Shown one piece after another: positions 9,536 through 20,200 of a stretch of 64,000 nucleotides of DNA (its first letter is position 1; each line of letters opens with the position of its first letter). Position numbers and translations under genes: made by a program. Below the pieces are notes generated by a model that was not told the DNA's origin, ran no database searches, and saw only the letters and a list, made by a program, of their open reading frames with translations. This DNA is from Diadema setosum (lineage: Eukaryota; Echinodermata; Echinoidea; Diadematoida; Diadematidae): the NCBI GenBank assembly GCA_033980235.1, contig CM067069.1, positions 36,083,992 through 36,147,991 of the forward strand, given 5' to 3'.

Positions 9536-12500
9536 GTGAGTACACTCAAATCCAAAAGACAGTACCACACTAAAATACCTTTACACGTCAATCACGCTCA
9601 GCGTTCTCTTCTGATCCAGTTGCAAATAAAATGCATACATAGCAGCTTTAGTCGTAATGCTGGCGATATCATGATCATGCTCTGGTGGTAATCTTGAACT
9701 TGATGATAGCGTAGTAAGCATTTCTTCAGAAGGTATTACATGTTGTTGAGTATAACATTATTATTTCAATTTTGTGTTTTCTTATGGAGTATTTTTTGAA
9801 TTTCAACCGCTATCTGCCCATAGTTTACCACGAAAACGTCTGGTGAATGATAGCGTTATAAGTTATTAATTTATTTCTGTTTGTTGTGTTTGCTTTCAAG
9901 CATACCGCACTGTAATTTGCCACGTTTTTTTTTTTTCAATGCACATGAAATGTAACCATTCTTCTTAAAAGAGAAGCTTATTTCAATGTTTTCTTCATTC
10001 TTTGGCACGTATAGTTATTGCTTCAGCTCCCGTTCCTTCGTGGTATCCGCTCTGCCCGATTCCGACCAGGCAGCGTCGTCGCTGACTTCGAACTTGAGGT
10101 CGACCAGGAGGTGACTGTAAATGATGTGGATAGTATGCTGCAGACGGGACTGGACGGAGGAAACATCTCTTCAGGAAACATTTCAATCGGTGTGGATCCT
10201 GCAACGCTAGCAGTGTCAGGTAATGTTGATAATCTACACTCAGCCTTGATTAGTCAAACTCAAGCTGTTATTACGTAATGACACCGAAACAAATCACGGC
10301 CACTGTGTATGGTCAAACTTAAAGTAATGGAAACTTTATTCTTCCATCGCTTCCTCATACTGCATGGTCCCAGCCTCGAGTCATCTTGTCTTCCAATGTG
10401 GGAAGAACAGGTCCAGCCACTTCGTATTCACAAATACATATTCATGACACTGTTAAAAAAAATGTACGATCATTATACAAATAATGAATGTTTATGAGTG
10501 CAATGGACAGAATATTTCATGAGGTGAAAGAGGAAATGATCCATTCAACGAGGCGCAGCCGAGTTGAATGGATCAAAAATTTCATCTTTCACCGAATGAA
10601 ATATTCTGTCCATTGCACGAATGAAAAACATTTATCATTTGTTTTATATAACGCCTGGAAGAGATCCTTGTCCTTTCATGTTTTATCAATTTAGAAACAA
10701 GAGAGAATCTGAGATCGCGAGAGTGCTCACTAGGCGCTTTACGCTATGTAGCGCGCTGTCGCATACATACACTGCAAAACGCAAGCGTATCTACGCGTAG
10801 TATGCCGGGCTCTCAGTGAGCGTGCAATGGAGCAAATCGTATGGATCCAAAATTGCACGGTAAATGGAACCATAATTGCACGGATGATGACGTCATAGTG
10901 AAATGGGCCGAATAATCAATGCCAAACAACCAATCAAATGACAAGGATCTCTTCAGGCATTATATAATTAATAGTGAATGGTCACAAGTGCAATGGTGCG
11001 AGATTTCGCCCGAGGTGAAAGATATAGGCGCTCTATTCAAAGAGGCGAAGCCAAAGAGGTTCTATATGTAATAGAGTAAGCGCTCACCATTCAGTGCGTA
11101 TAAATGAAAACGGGGCCAATTGAACAGTGGCGCGCGCGCACGAAAGAGGTCGACTACCAGAAGCCCGAACCCGGAAGTGCCTATAGTAATACACGTAAAG
11201 TACAGCTTCGAAGATGAGGTTGGGTTGGAAAAATCATTCCAATTTTAAGGAAAATCATTATTTGTCCATATGCCTCCGGATTTTATAAGTGAGATACATT
11301 CTCAACACAGTATACGTGTTTTGATGAAAAAAGGACTTGCTCTAATGTGTCAAATATGTGCCTTAACATGAAGCCAAAATTGCCAAACAGGCATTCATGC
11401 ATTCATACTACATAATAAGACTGCAGAAAGGTACAGTGTATACTCTTTGGTATGGGAGTACTGATTTCACATAATATACGTCACTTAGAAACATCAGACA
11501 CACATACAACACACACTCCCACACGCACACAGCACACACTCCCACACACACACACACATCCACAACAAACACACACACACTCACCGTACAAACACACACA
11601 TACGCACACACACGTACACACCAAACCACATTTTTTTTTTCAAATTCCAACACACATACACACACACACACACACACAACACACAGTGTGTTTTGCGTGT
11701 GTGTGTGTGTAGGAATTAAAAAAAAAAGTGGTTTGGTGTGTACATGTGTGTGCGTATGTGTGTGGGTGGGTGTGGGAATGTGTGTTGTATGTGTGTGGGA
11801 GTGTGTGCTGTATGTGTGTCTGATGTTTCTAAGTGACATATATTATGTGAAATCAGTACTCCCATACTGTACAGAGCATACACGGTACCTTTCTGCAATC
11901 TTTATATAGATTATGTAGTATGAATGCATAAATGCCTGTTTGGCAATTTTGGCTTCATGTTAAGGCACATATTTGACACATTAGAGCAAGTCCTTTTTTC
12001 ATCAAAACACGTATACTGTGTTGAGAATATATCTCTCTTACAAACTGTCTTATAAATTCCGGAGGCATATGGACAAATATTGATTTTCCTTAAAATTAGA
12101 ATGATTTTTCCAATCCAACCTCATCTTCGAAACTGTACTTTACGTGTATTACTATAGGCACTTCCGGGTTCAGTCTTCTGGTAGTCGACCTCTTTGCTAA
12201 TGGCGGCGGGTCGTTCAATTGGCCCCGCTTCTGTATGCGAGCGCGCGCTCTATTACATAGAACCTCTTTGGGCGAAGCCGAGTTGAATAGTGCGCCTCAT
12301 CTTTCACCGAGTGCGAAATCTCGTCCCATTGCACGAGTAAAGACCATACACTATTTGATTTATACAACGTCCAAGTAGATCTTTTTGGTCTAAGTAGGCC
12401 TAAAAGTCTATATATGTATGAAAAATGTAGCCATACTTACATGTGGATCCACTGCGATTCTCTTTCTGGCTTGTGCAATCAGTGTAGATACAGGTCACAG

Positions 12501-15500
12501 CTATACCAGCGCTCATACACGTACACTAGCACTACGTAGGCCCACGTACGCGCATGCATGTACCGCACACGTACACTGCGCTAGCTGCATGCGATCTTCA
12601 ATATGCAACACACAGTACACGCAGTACCGTACAATTTCTCGAACAGTGGAATAGAACGAAAAAATCGAACCAAGTTGCACGCAAAAATAGAACCAAAATT
12701 GCACGGCGCGTTGAATGGAGTATTTAATATCACGTCACCAACAATCCTCCAATCAAATTACAAGGATCTACTTGGACGTTGTATAATGGCATATGATTAA
12801 AGCCTATAAAGGGCAAAAAGCAACACATTATATTTGCTCTATTAGGGGGAAATGTTTCTGGTTAACCATTAAGCTAGCTCACTTGAACTCTATTTGACTT
12901 ACCCTAAATTGAGGTAGGGAAAGAGTAATTACTGAAGTTCAAATTAACGCTCGTTTGAATCCCACGTGACTGCGCTTTTTAAAACAGCGCACTCCCGTTA
13001 CAACGAACACAGTTATAACGAAATTTCGTTATAACGAAGTAGAATTTCTGGTCCCAAAATTATCGCCACTAAAGTCTATGGCACAAAATTCGCTTATAAC
13101 GAACACGATTATAGAGAAATTCTCGTTATAACGAAGTCTTTTCCGAGCGCCACTGACAAAGAAAGGCAAAAGAAATGTACTCCGTTGTAACGAAATGCGA
13201 ATCGCTTTCGAAAATGCGTAGAGGATTAAAAATTTATAGCGTGTTTGCATGGACAAACGCTTCACATTTTACTGTGTGTTAGCTCATTGTATCACGCACA
13301 TAAAATAATTAAATTGAAAAGGTACCATCCCATTTCACATAGATTTCAAGTGCATGATGAATATTCAACAAACGTAATATGATATATGCTTGGTTTTCTT
13401 GTCTTCTTCATTATTTGTATTTGTTCGGTTATGACGAAATTTCGTTTATATAACGAAAGAAAACGGCCGGTCCCGAGCATTTCGTTATAACGGAAGTGCA
13501 CTGTACTGAATTAATTTTCTTTGTATGTCGGCAAGGTTAACATTTTTGTAACTTAACATGTGGAAAGGAAATAAGGTTATGTTGGTACAAAATGAACTTC
13601 GCATCGCTAAACTTTTGGTAACGATGTTTGCACCACTCATGACAAGGCTGCTGCTCATGCAACCCCCCCCCCCCCCCAACCAATTTATCACATGTGAGCG
13701 TGCACCAAATATATTGGAGATTAAACATGTTAAATGCATTTGATGCTGATAAATGAGAAACGGATACCTCAGGATAGCTGGCATGCGTGCTGATTTGAGG
13801 CAGAGATCTCTGGATATTCATGAAGGTTTACCAGTAAACCATTGAGGTACAATAGTGTAAAATATCTAAACCAAGTAAACTGATTTTAAGTACTTGATAT
13901 ACACAACAAAAACAAAAACAAATGAAATCCTTAAAAAATCGCGAAATCCATAAGTTTGTGAAAGTCGTGCTATTCCTAGGTTTAAATCGTGCGTCAGGAA
14001 AACACAAACACATATTACAATCTAGAAAATAAAGTTAATCCTTAGTAACAAAGAAAAATATTCAAACTAGGAAATGAAGAAGTTACCCAATGAATTTCAA
14101 GCATAATGTCTTATTCGTTATTAAAGATAATAAAAAGTTTTGGTACCTCAAAAGTTTCCCTGAATTTCCTTGTCTTGGTTTGTGTTTTACCTTAAAGTAC
14201 GTTGTCTGTGAGAATTACTCGCCCCAAAGTGCTCTCATGTCTTAGTAATCATGCAATAATGGTTTCGTACCAGAGCCGTCGCCTTACAGCGTCGATAAAT
14301 ATTGTACGAAACCACTGACTGCGACCAGCAGCAGCGTGCAGCCCATTGTACGCATAGCTAACTGCGACCAGCAGCCCCATACGTATAGCGTAATGGGGCT
14401 TCGCATTGTAACATTCAGGATCATGACAGAATTAGTATCGCGGGTAAATGTCAATTTAAAATCCCAAAATTTCTTCGATTTGAAGACTTACCAATTTAGT
14501 TGAAATATTGAAAACAGGCTTCGAACAACGTTTGGTTCTGCCAATAGTCCCTTTCTTTTCGAATTGATGACTGAATGTGACTCGGTCGAGAGGACCTTGG
14601 GAGAGCTACATACACCATGGACCGATGCATACACTGACCACTACGGCCAGCGCATGCGCACACAAACATCTTATCCGTTGATATGGGATTTGAAATTTGT
14701 GCGCATGTGATGTGTTCGCATGCACTGGCTGTAGTATTCAGTGTACATGGTGTATGTAGCTCTCCCAAGGTCCTCTCGGCCGATCAAGTCACATTCAGTC
14801 ATCAATTCGAACAGAAAGGGACTATAGGCAGAACCAAACGTTGCCCGAAGCCTGTTTTCAATACTTCACCTTAATTGGTAAGTCTTCAAATTGAAGAATT
14901 TTTGGAATTTGAAGTTAACATTTATTCCGCGATACTGGTACTAAATCTGTCATGATCCTGAATGCTACAATGCGAAGCCCGATTACGCTATGCGTATGGG
15001 ACTGCTGGTCGCTATGCGTATGGGGCTGCTGGTCGCAGTTAATTGCATGATTACTAAGACATGAGAGCACTTTGGGGCGAGTAAGTCTCACAGTGTTAGT
15101 TATATGAAAGGTACTTTAACCTGAAACACAAAATAAGACAAGGAAATTTTTGAGGTACCAAAACTTTTTATTATTATTTTATTATTATTATTTTGCAGAC
15201 TTATTTTATTATTATTGATTTTGCAGACTTATTTTATTATTATTTTATTATTATTATTTTGCAGACTTAGACGAGTGTTCTTCAGAAGCGACCAATGACT
15301 GCTCACCAAATGCGGAATGCTTAAACCAGGAGGGAACGTACGAGTGCCGGTGCCTTGATGGCTTCAAAGACGAGTCTCCCGACCCGGGCATTGCCGGGAG
15401 GATCTGCAGTAAGAATGATAGAAACTCATCTGACATTGCCTGAACGCTTTACCATTCTATCGTATACTTGAAACTGATCAAATTCTAGTCAAGGCATTTT

Positions 15501-17900
15501 GTGTAGGTCTGCGTGTGTGCGGATGTGTGTTAGATGTTTTTGGCTTTTGGTAAACTTTGAAAACATCAAATTCAAGAAAAGACTGTAAAAGTAAACAGAG
15601 TTGCATGAGCATATCATAATTCAATCATTTGTTTTTCTTTTACTTTTCAACTTAGATGGCACTGGCCTTTGCGGGACATTAACCTACTATAAGAGCAAAT
15701 GTTGTTGTTGTTTTGTTTTATTCATTGACATGAAACAAGTCGACGTCTGAATATGCTCTTTCTGACGTGTAAACTTCTTTTCACAACCGACACACCTATC
15801 ATGATACACATATACACATATAGTATATAATTCACTTGGATTTGGTTATCAAGTATATAAAATATAACATACATACGGATAATCATAACAGCAATATCAG
15901 CCAACTGATAAGCTATCTAGCCTCTTTATATCTTTCTGTCTAGCATCAACAGGCCATTCAGCGGGGCTCATTATTGGCCTTGCTGTCGGTTTAGGAGTGT
16001 TCTCTGTTCTCTTCGTCGCCTTGTGCTCATCGTGCTACGTAGCTCTGGTGAGAGCTCAGAAAACGCCAACACGTCATCCAGATGGAATGAAACCTACCAA
16101 CAACAACCACTCCCACTATCCTTACGTCATTGGTAGGCTGGGGGGCACACATCGCTCCCACCCAAGCGTCTGGGAAAATGGTCACTCTGACAATATCACT
16201 ACGAGGAATTTGTTTGCTGGTTACCACGGACGCCAACTGCAAGAACGATTCGTTTCCAACCACCACTTAGATTTGGTAACTTCCCACATAAAAAAACAAC
16301 AAAAAACATTCATCATTCAGAGAATAACATAAGACTAGTAGACCGTTCTGTAATGTAGAGATCACGACTCATGGACCTTTCTTTTCCTACAGCCTAGAGT
16401 ATAGAAGCATTTCATTAAACTGCTCCGTCGCATGAGGTCTCATAGGCAGGAATTACTAGTAGTTAAAGTTCAAGTTCAAATTCATTTCATATTTCCATTT
16501 CTCAATGATGACATTACAAAATTATTGACAACAAAACAAGAGTACAAAATATGTACAATCATGTCTTTTGATTGTAGAAGAAAAGAAAAAGAAAATATAC
16601 TTGACACAAATGTACAATGTCATATCGTGTGAAAATGTCACTAATAAGTATAAGAAATATGATGGGGCCTACATAAAAGCTTTAAAGCTTGTAAAACTGT
16701 AGGTTCCCGAGTTCATAGGCATATAATTTTACACGGAGAACGGATATGTTTGTCTTGACCAACTAAAATTACACAAGTACAAAAAATCGATAGTAAATAG
16801 TAATAATAAGTAGTAATAAACTAATGAACCACATAGATATCGCACAAACCAGACTGCATACAAATCTCGCAGTGTTTGAATAACAAAACTGCTATATTAT
16901 TAAAAGATGTATCGGTACCATGAAATAACTTGAATGACTTGGTGCTGCGGACAAGGACAAAAGACTGGGAGCATAAAAGGGTTACTAAAAGCTTGGTAAT
17001 GTGTATCCACTAAGTAATAACTGTTTTAATTTGCGTTTGAAGGTGAATAAAGATAAGGAAGAAGTGATATCTAGAGGGAGATCATTCCAATATCTAGGTC
17101 CAGTAAATATAATTGTTTTCTTTGCAAAAATAGTGCGAGTACGGGGAAGGTGATAGGCGTCACTCTGGCGAGTGGGATGACAGTGGATAGAACGATTCCT
17201 TTTGAACATGTGGATAAAAACAGATGGTAATTCATTAGTTGTTGCTAGGTAGGGCAAACCTCCGGGAAGCTTTGACCATGTTGACGTTTTGAACAGTTTA
17301 AGGGCATATTTTTGCGTACATAGCATGCATATAATCTGAGAGCATTACAGAACCGGTCTATTCGCCAACCGACATTGTGATTGAATTAACGTTATTGAAT
17401 TTCAGCCAAAGAACGCATGACGCACGCACACACACACACACACACATACCCAAATACTCGAAAACTCTTTGCCTTCATGTTTCATTATCAATACTTTAGT
17501 CAGGTAGTAGGCATGGATATTTTTTTTTTTTTTTGGGGGGGGGGGAAATAGTTAGCTGAATGGGATTTATCCTTCAAGAACATAATGATAATGATAATGA
17601 ATAACATATATATAGCGCTTAATACTAATGTTTCTAAGCGCATCGATCCGGAAAAAAATGTATGACATAAAGAAGTAAAACACAGGAACTGTTCTATCTT
17701 ATTTCAAAATGCAGTCACAACCATTTCAACAGTCAGTCGAACGCACGGACAAGAGACCAGCGCCGTATGCATCCTCGCGCGCGCTGGGTCAAATCGATCA
17801 GGATACCATGCAGTACCAATGGAGACAACGTATCCATGGATACGTCTTTAATGACGACGAACTCAGACGCTCCCATTATCTTTCTGGAGATGTTGCATAA
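9408..17900 (+). CDS. SEA-EGF single-pass membrane protein, 3' part (five exons)
   Basis: The exons 9408-9535, 10015-10219, 15265-15408, 15944-16275 and 17715-17900 join with matching phases (1 in; 0; 1; 1; 0; stop). In order they encode a SEA domain, one six-cysteine calcium-binding EGF module, a glycine-rich transmembrane helix and a cytoplasmic tail of roughly 140 residues. The SEA domain carries FRPGSVV; in the mucin SEA family the peptide bond between G and S self-cleaves, leaving a two-chain surface protein. The layout recalls membrane mucins and IMPG-type proteoglycans, but no orthologue can be named. The start codon, signal peptide and N-terminal region are absent, either lost in the 7888-8087 gap or further upstream. 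The gene is unusually loaded with palindromic repeats in its 5-kb third intron. Exon borders are inferred from splice motifs, phase and domain continuity. Confidence 0.75.
10015..10219 (+). CDS. Exon: C-terminal half of SEA domain with cleavage motif
   Basis: The acceptor TAG at 10012-10014 keeps phase 0 and restores the helix-to-strand spacing expected between the EYRAL helix and FRPG. A second acceptor, CAG at 10024-10026, is also in frame and would drop four residues (LLLQ). The exon reads RSARFRPGSVVADFELEVD followed by a helix with VNDVDSMLQTGL and ends at TCA G|GTAATG in phase 1. FRPGSVV matches the autoproteolytic SEA consensus; S is the nucleophile by family knowledge. Confidence 0.75.
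10490..12795. mobile_element. Composite of nested foldback elements in intron
   Basis: A small perfect-looking palindrome lies at about 10490-10630 (arms around GTGCAATGGACAGAATATTT and its complement). The segment around 10585-10670 recurs inverted at 10938-11020, directly at 12295-12390 and inverted at 12748-12790, so successive pairs make three foldback units: about 10585-11020, 10938-12395 and 12295-12790. The middle one is a 1.45-kb hairpin with about 0.7-kb arms, its loop being the CA/GT tract near 11660. Shared edges look like ACAAGGATCT[C/A]CTT. There is no coding capacity. It lies wholly within the SEA gene intron. Confidence 0.7.
11500..11830. repeat. Inverted CA / GT microsatellite at palindrome centre
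   Basis: CA-rich tract (11500-11690) followed by its GT-rich mirror (11695-11820), with A/T runs (11630-11640, 11717-11726) also mirrored. It forms the tip of the large foldback. The cysteine/histidine-threonine ORFs read through it are artefacts of the dinucleotide repeat. Confidence 0.85.
12985..13503. mobile_element. Pogo/Tigger-like MITE
   Basis: Left end CAGCGCACTCCCGTTACAAC and right end, read inversely, CAGTGCACTTCCGTTATAAC form terminal inverted repeats, with further internal TTATAACGAA iterations near each end. The right flank is TA; the left flank is AA, so the expected TA target duplication is degraded on one side. Length 519 bp, no transposase. CAGTG termini with TA duplication are characteristic of pogo/Tigger non-autonomous elements; assignment is by end sequence only. 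Confidence 0.6.
13506..14130 (+). other. Intronic sequence without recognised features
   Basis: AT-rich intron of the SEA gene. It includes a run of about 15 C at 13664-13678, a likely sequencing-sensitive homopolymer. No gene or repeat boundary is recognised. Confidence 0.4.
14131..15170. mobile_element. 1.04-kb foldback element upstream of the EGF exon
   Basis: Left arm about 14131-14670 and right arm about 14700-15170 are complementary almost throughout, centred near 14685. Ends read AAAAAGTTTTGGTACCTC and its complement. Both arms contain a tract with repeated GCGACCAGCAG/CTGCTGGTCGC. The right end runs directly into the (TTA)n tract that precedes the EGF exon acceptor. No coding capacity; target duplication is obscured by the microsatellite. 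Confidence 0.75.
15171..15264 (+). promoter_or_regulatory. Triplicated 3' splice site in (TTA)n tract
   Basis: The string TTTTGCAGACTTA occurs three times, with AG at 15197-15198, 15225-15226 and 15263-15264, each following a T/A-rich ATT microsatellite. Only the last acceptor continues into the EGF reading frame. Using the first reaches TGA, and using the second reaches TAG, before the exon body. The array appears to be a microsatellite-driven tandem duplication of the acceptor and exon start. Confidence 0.7.
15265..15408 (+). CDS. Exon: calcium-binding EGF-like domain
   Basis: A 144-nt phase 1-1 exon, the classic modular EGF exon. It encodes DLDEC, then cysteines two to six in the spacing of cbEGF, with NQEGTYECRC carrying the conserved aromatic/Gly pattern and GF before the last loop. 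The leading D-x-D-E and the N-to-Y spacing are the calcium-binding signature. Acceptor GCAG at 15261-15264; donor A|GTAAGA at 15409. It sits between the SEA and transmembrane exons, the usual order in membrane mucin-like proteins. Confidence 0.9.
15944..16275 (+). CDS. Exon: transmembrane helix and cytoplasmic tail
   Basis: Acceptor TCTAG at 15939-15943, phase 1 entry. A hydrophobic stretch AGLIIGLAVGLGVFSVLFV continues to ALCSSCYVALV, about 25-30 residues with GxxxG spacing that could favour helix packing. It ends in CSSC, a plausible palmitoylation site, and then basic RAQK, fitting the positive-inside rule with the EGF outside. The remaining ~70 residues are polar and rich in H and N. Donor TTG|GTAACT at 16276 leaves phase 0. 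Read-through would add only 18 residues before a stop at 16330. Confidence 0.8.
16393..16419 (+). other. Possible alternative terminal exon with poly(A) signal
   Basis: An acceptor with a good pyrimidine tract (TTTTCCTACAG, ending 16392) in the correct phase opens a 12-nt coding tail, P-R-V-stop (16393-16404), followed by ATTAAA at 16414-16419. It would give a shorter cytoplasmic tail than splicing to 17715. Both are compatible with the upstream donor; transcript data would decide. Confidence 0.3.
16460..17260 (-). mobile_element. LINE 3' end (CR1/L2-like), family 1
   Basis: Reverse complement encodes the C-terminal region of a LINE ORF2 (16985-17250): NELPSVFIHMF, then PTRQSD..HLPRTRT and GPRYWNDLP..I, ending FKRKLKQLLL before the stop. 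The 3' UTR follows down to a TTCAA-type tail at 16460-16490. It is the same family as 25645-26760. 5' truncated near 17250, where the protein similarity to the second copy stops. It sits in the last intron of the SEA gene, antisense to it. Confidence 0.8.
17261..17714 (+). other. Intron remainder with microsatellites
   Basis: Contains a CA tract (17427-17446), a T15/G9 run (17520-17546) and a short GCGCTTA..TAAGCGC inverted pair near 17617-17640 that recurs as a small genomic repeat type. No coding evidence before the acceptor at 17712-17714. Confidence 0.4.
17715..17900 (+). CDS. Terminal coding exon: cytoplasmic tail
   Basis: Acceptor TTTCAAAATGCAG ending at 17714 in phase 0, matching the donor at 16276. 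It encodes 61 residues, SQPFQQSVERTDKRPAPYAS...WRQRIHGYVFNDDELRRSHY...GDVA, ending TAA at 17898-17900. The coding composition (higher GC, balanced codons) contrasts with the surrounding AT-rich repeats. The acidic/aromatic end (YVFNDDEL, HYLSGDVA) contains possible tyrosine-based sorting or phosphorylation sites, which is inference. No AATAAA immediately follows. Confidence 0.65.
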   Translation, partial: SQPFQQSVERTDKRPAPYASSRALGQIDQDTMQYQWRQRIHGYVFNDDELRRSHYLSGDVA

Positions 17901-18092
17901 CTGAAATCTACAGATTTACAGTGACGGCACTATTATGTAGGTGTAAATGATTATCATAAGTGTTTGAAGAGTTTAAATGGAATAATTGTTGGAATATTAT
18001 CCGTTAATGTGATTTCAAATAACGAACGTTATTCCTGATTAACCAACCCTCGGAATAGTGAGCATCACCTTTTCATAGGATGGCCAGACTGA
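17901..18092 (+). other. Probable 3' UTR or downstream flank of the SEA-EGF gene
   Basis: AT-rich sequence with no other recognised feature; a repeat begins at 18093, so the transcript end is not visible. Confidence 0.3.
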
Positions 18093-18730
18093 GTTGAGTT
18101 GAGTGGAGTTGAGTCTATTTTATTTGTACACGGAAATAAAAGCCTACTTTCAGCTGGACAGCTGTTTTTCAGCAAGGCCGTGTTTTACACCGAATAACAA
18201 AGCGTAGGCCTACATACTCACGGCGAAAATACAAACATATGCAATGATATACAATAAAATGATAAGCACTGAACAAGTTACAAATGAAAATCAACGAACA
18301 AAAAAAAAAATACAGACATTAAAAAACACAAAGAGAAAATCGATATACTTCTATGGACACATTAAGGGATTTCCGCTGACTTCATTGTCTCTTTCGAGAA
18401 ACTTTTGATGTCACTAACTGTTCTAAATAGACAGGAAGATTATTGAAAGTTTTACATGCAACGTAATTATGATGGGTCGTTTCGGACAAAATTAGAACGA
18501 GGTTTTGGCATCAAATCACACATTGTGTACTAAACTGAATACTGAAGAGTCATGACTCATTAAAAGGATACTTGCCAGGTCTGTGTAACTATAGTGAGTG
18601 ATAAATGGTTGATTGCCTAATAATTTGGAATAAATCTGTCTTGCTCCAAGTCGAATTCGATATCAGTTATGACTTGTTGGATAAAAAAGCCTATCTGAAA
18701 CCATAAATTTTGGTCAGTTACTGCCACAAT
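18093..18730 (-). mobile_element. LINE-type 3' end, family 2 (copy 1)
   Basis: Begins with a TTGAG pentamer run (18093-18115), then ATTTGTACACGG..AAAGCCT..CTTTCAGCTGGACAGCTG, which recurs at 27506-28000 in the same orientation. The simple-repeat edge is the 3' tail of an element lying on the minus strand. No ORF2 protein remains, so the LINE assignment rests on the tail structure. Confidence 0.55.
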
Positions 18731-19859
18731 GTATGATTCGATCTTTCATCTAATCTCTTTGTAGGAGGATACTTAGGACAAAGAGATGCGTTTGTTAGGT
18801 ATGTCCATCACTTCCTCCTGAAAGCTAATCACTTTGGGATAAAGATATACTAATAGATGTGATATTATGTAGAGGAGATAGATGGGCAAGAATGTGAATT
18901 TATTCAACAATGCTAATTGTTCATTTGTGGTAATGCATTTAATGATTCTAAAAGATAATCCCCACACAGCCCCTTCCCTACATGAACTAGCACCGTCCAA
19001 AATCTGGCATCCTGATCCCACCACATCTTGGCCCATCGAGTCATGTCCATTTTAATAAATAACATTGCGCTCTGCTCAGCGCTGTCTGAAATTGTCAACC
19101 GTCTTCAGCGGAGATTCTGATTTATTCTTTACTATTACGTTTCTAAGGCCATAATTATTTCATTTTGTCCCCTGCAATGCATCATCTTAATCAATTTAAT
19201 CAATTAAATTACATCCAAATATAAGATCAAATCCAAATACTTATATTTTTTAGATTTTACAAAAACACATAATACAAAATGGATCATTATAGCCTACATT
19301 AATTTTAAACAAAATAAAAGATAATATTTTGTATGTAACTCGGTTTTACATCAGCATCAGTCATTTTGATAAAGAGCAATTGTAGTTCACTGCCTGGACT
19401 GCCTTTGTAGTAGTGTGTACGGTATAATATTGCGATGGATGTACACAATACACTCAAGGACAGTCGCTGAGGACGTGTGGTAAAGGTCGTGTCACACCTT
19501 TCCGGGCAAGCCTTGCGTGCGACTTGCGAAGAATAATTTTTGCAACACGGAGGTCCCCGCAGATTCCCCGCACATGACAGTATCTAGCACGTATCTTATC
19601 CGTACTTAACGGAACTTGCACGCGAAAGTCCTCTTTACCCGCAACCAAGTTATGGCCCCGTCACATCTTTCCGGTCAAGACACGCGGGCTTGATGCGTGT
19701 GGTGATTTTTCAGCATACCGGACAATTTCTGAAGGCGGACAAGGATTTGAGAGAGTTTTTTGCATGCGTCTTACTTGCTGGACGCGTTCTACTTAAGTTC
19801 TGCTTGCGGGCAGTGTGTGTGACCTGCGTGCCAGGCGCGTGGGGGCCGACAATTCATTG
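18731..19859. other. No gene recognised; repeat-like stretch at 19480-19700
   Basis: 18731-19459 is AT-rich and featureless to me. 19480-19500 (GTGTCACACCTTTCCGG) recurs in diverged form at 19660-19675 (GTCACATCTTTCCGG), suggesting an internally repeated element of unknown type. Small minus ORFs here lack any recognisable domain. Confidence 0.35.
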
Positions 19860-20147
19860 CAGGGGCCGCGGAAGCGGGGGGGCTGGGGGGGCTGCAGCCC
19901 CCCCCCCCCCCCCACACACACTTTTGGCTCTTGAAAAAAAAAATAATAAAAAAAATTCGACAAAAAAAAATCGTACAAAAACAATCACCCGTGAATTTCA
20001 ATTTCCAAAGATTCCGCCCTTAGATTCTTGTAAGGGGGGGGGGGGGGGGGGGGGTTTGGGCTTGACCTTGTTGACCTTGACACCCCCCCCCCCCGGTCTC
20101 ACAGCCCCCCCCCCCCCCCCAAACTGTAAAACGTTCCGCGGCCCCTG
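19860..20147. mobile_element. 288-bp MITE with G/C homopolymers
   Basis: TIRs CAGGGGCCGCGGAA and TTCCGCGGCCCCTG flanked by the direct repeat CATTG (19855-19859 and 20148-20152). Inside, long G and C runs (19877-19911, 20034-20054, 20083-20094, 20104-20120) pair across the element. CAGGGGC ends occur in hAT-type MITEs, but those make 8-bp duplications, so the superfamily stays open. Confidence 0.7.
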
Positions 20148-20200
20148 CATTGAAGGAATTGCTCTGAAGGAATGGCAGAAGTCCCACAGAAATATCATTA

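Noticed and set aside
11408..11909. Cysteine/valine and histidine/threonine ORFs
   Set aside because: Readings of an inverted CA/GT microsatellite.
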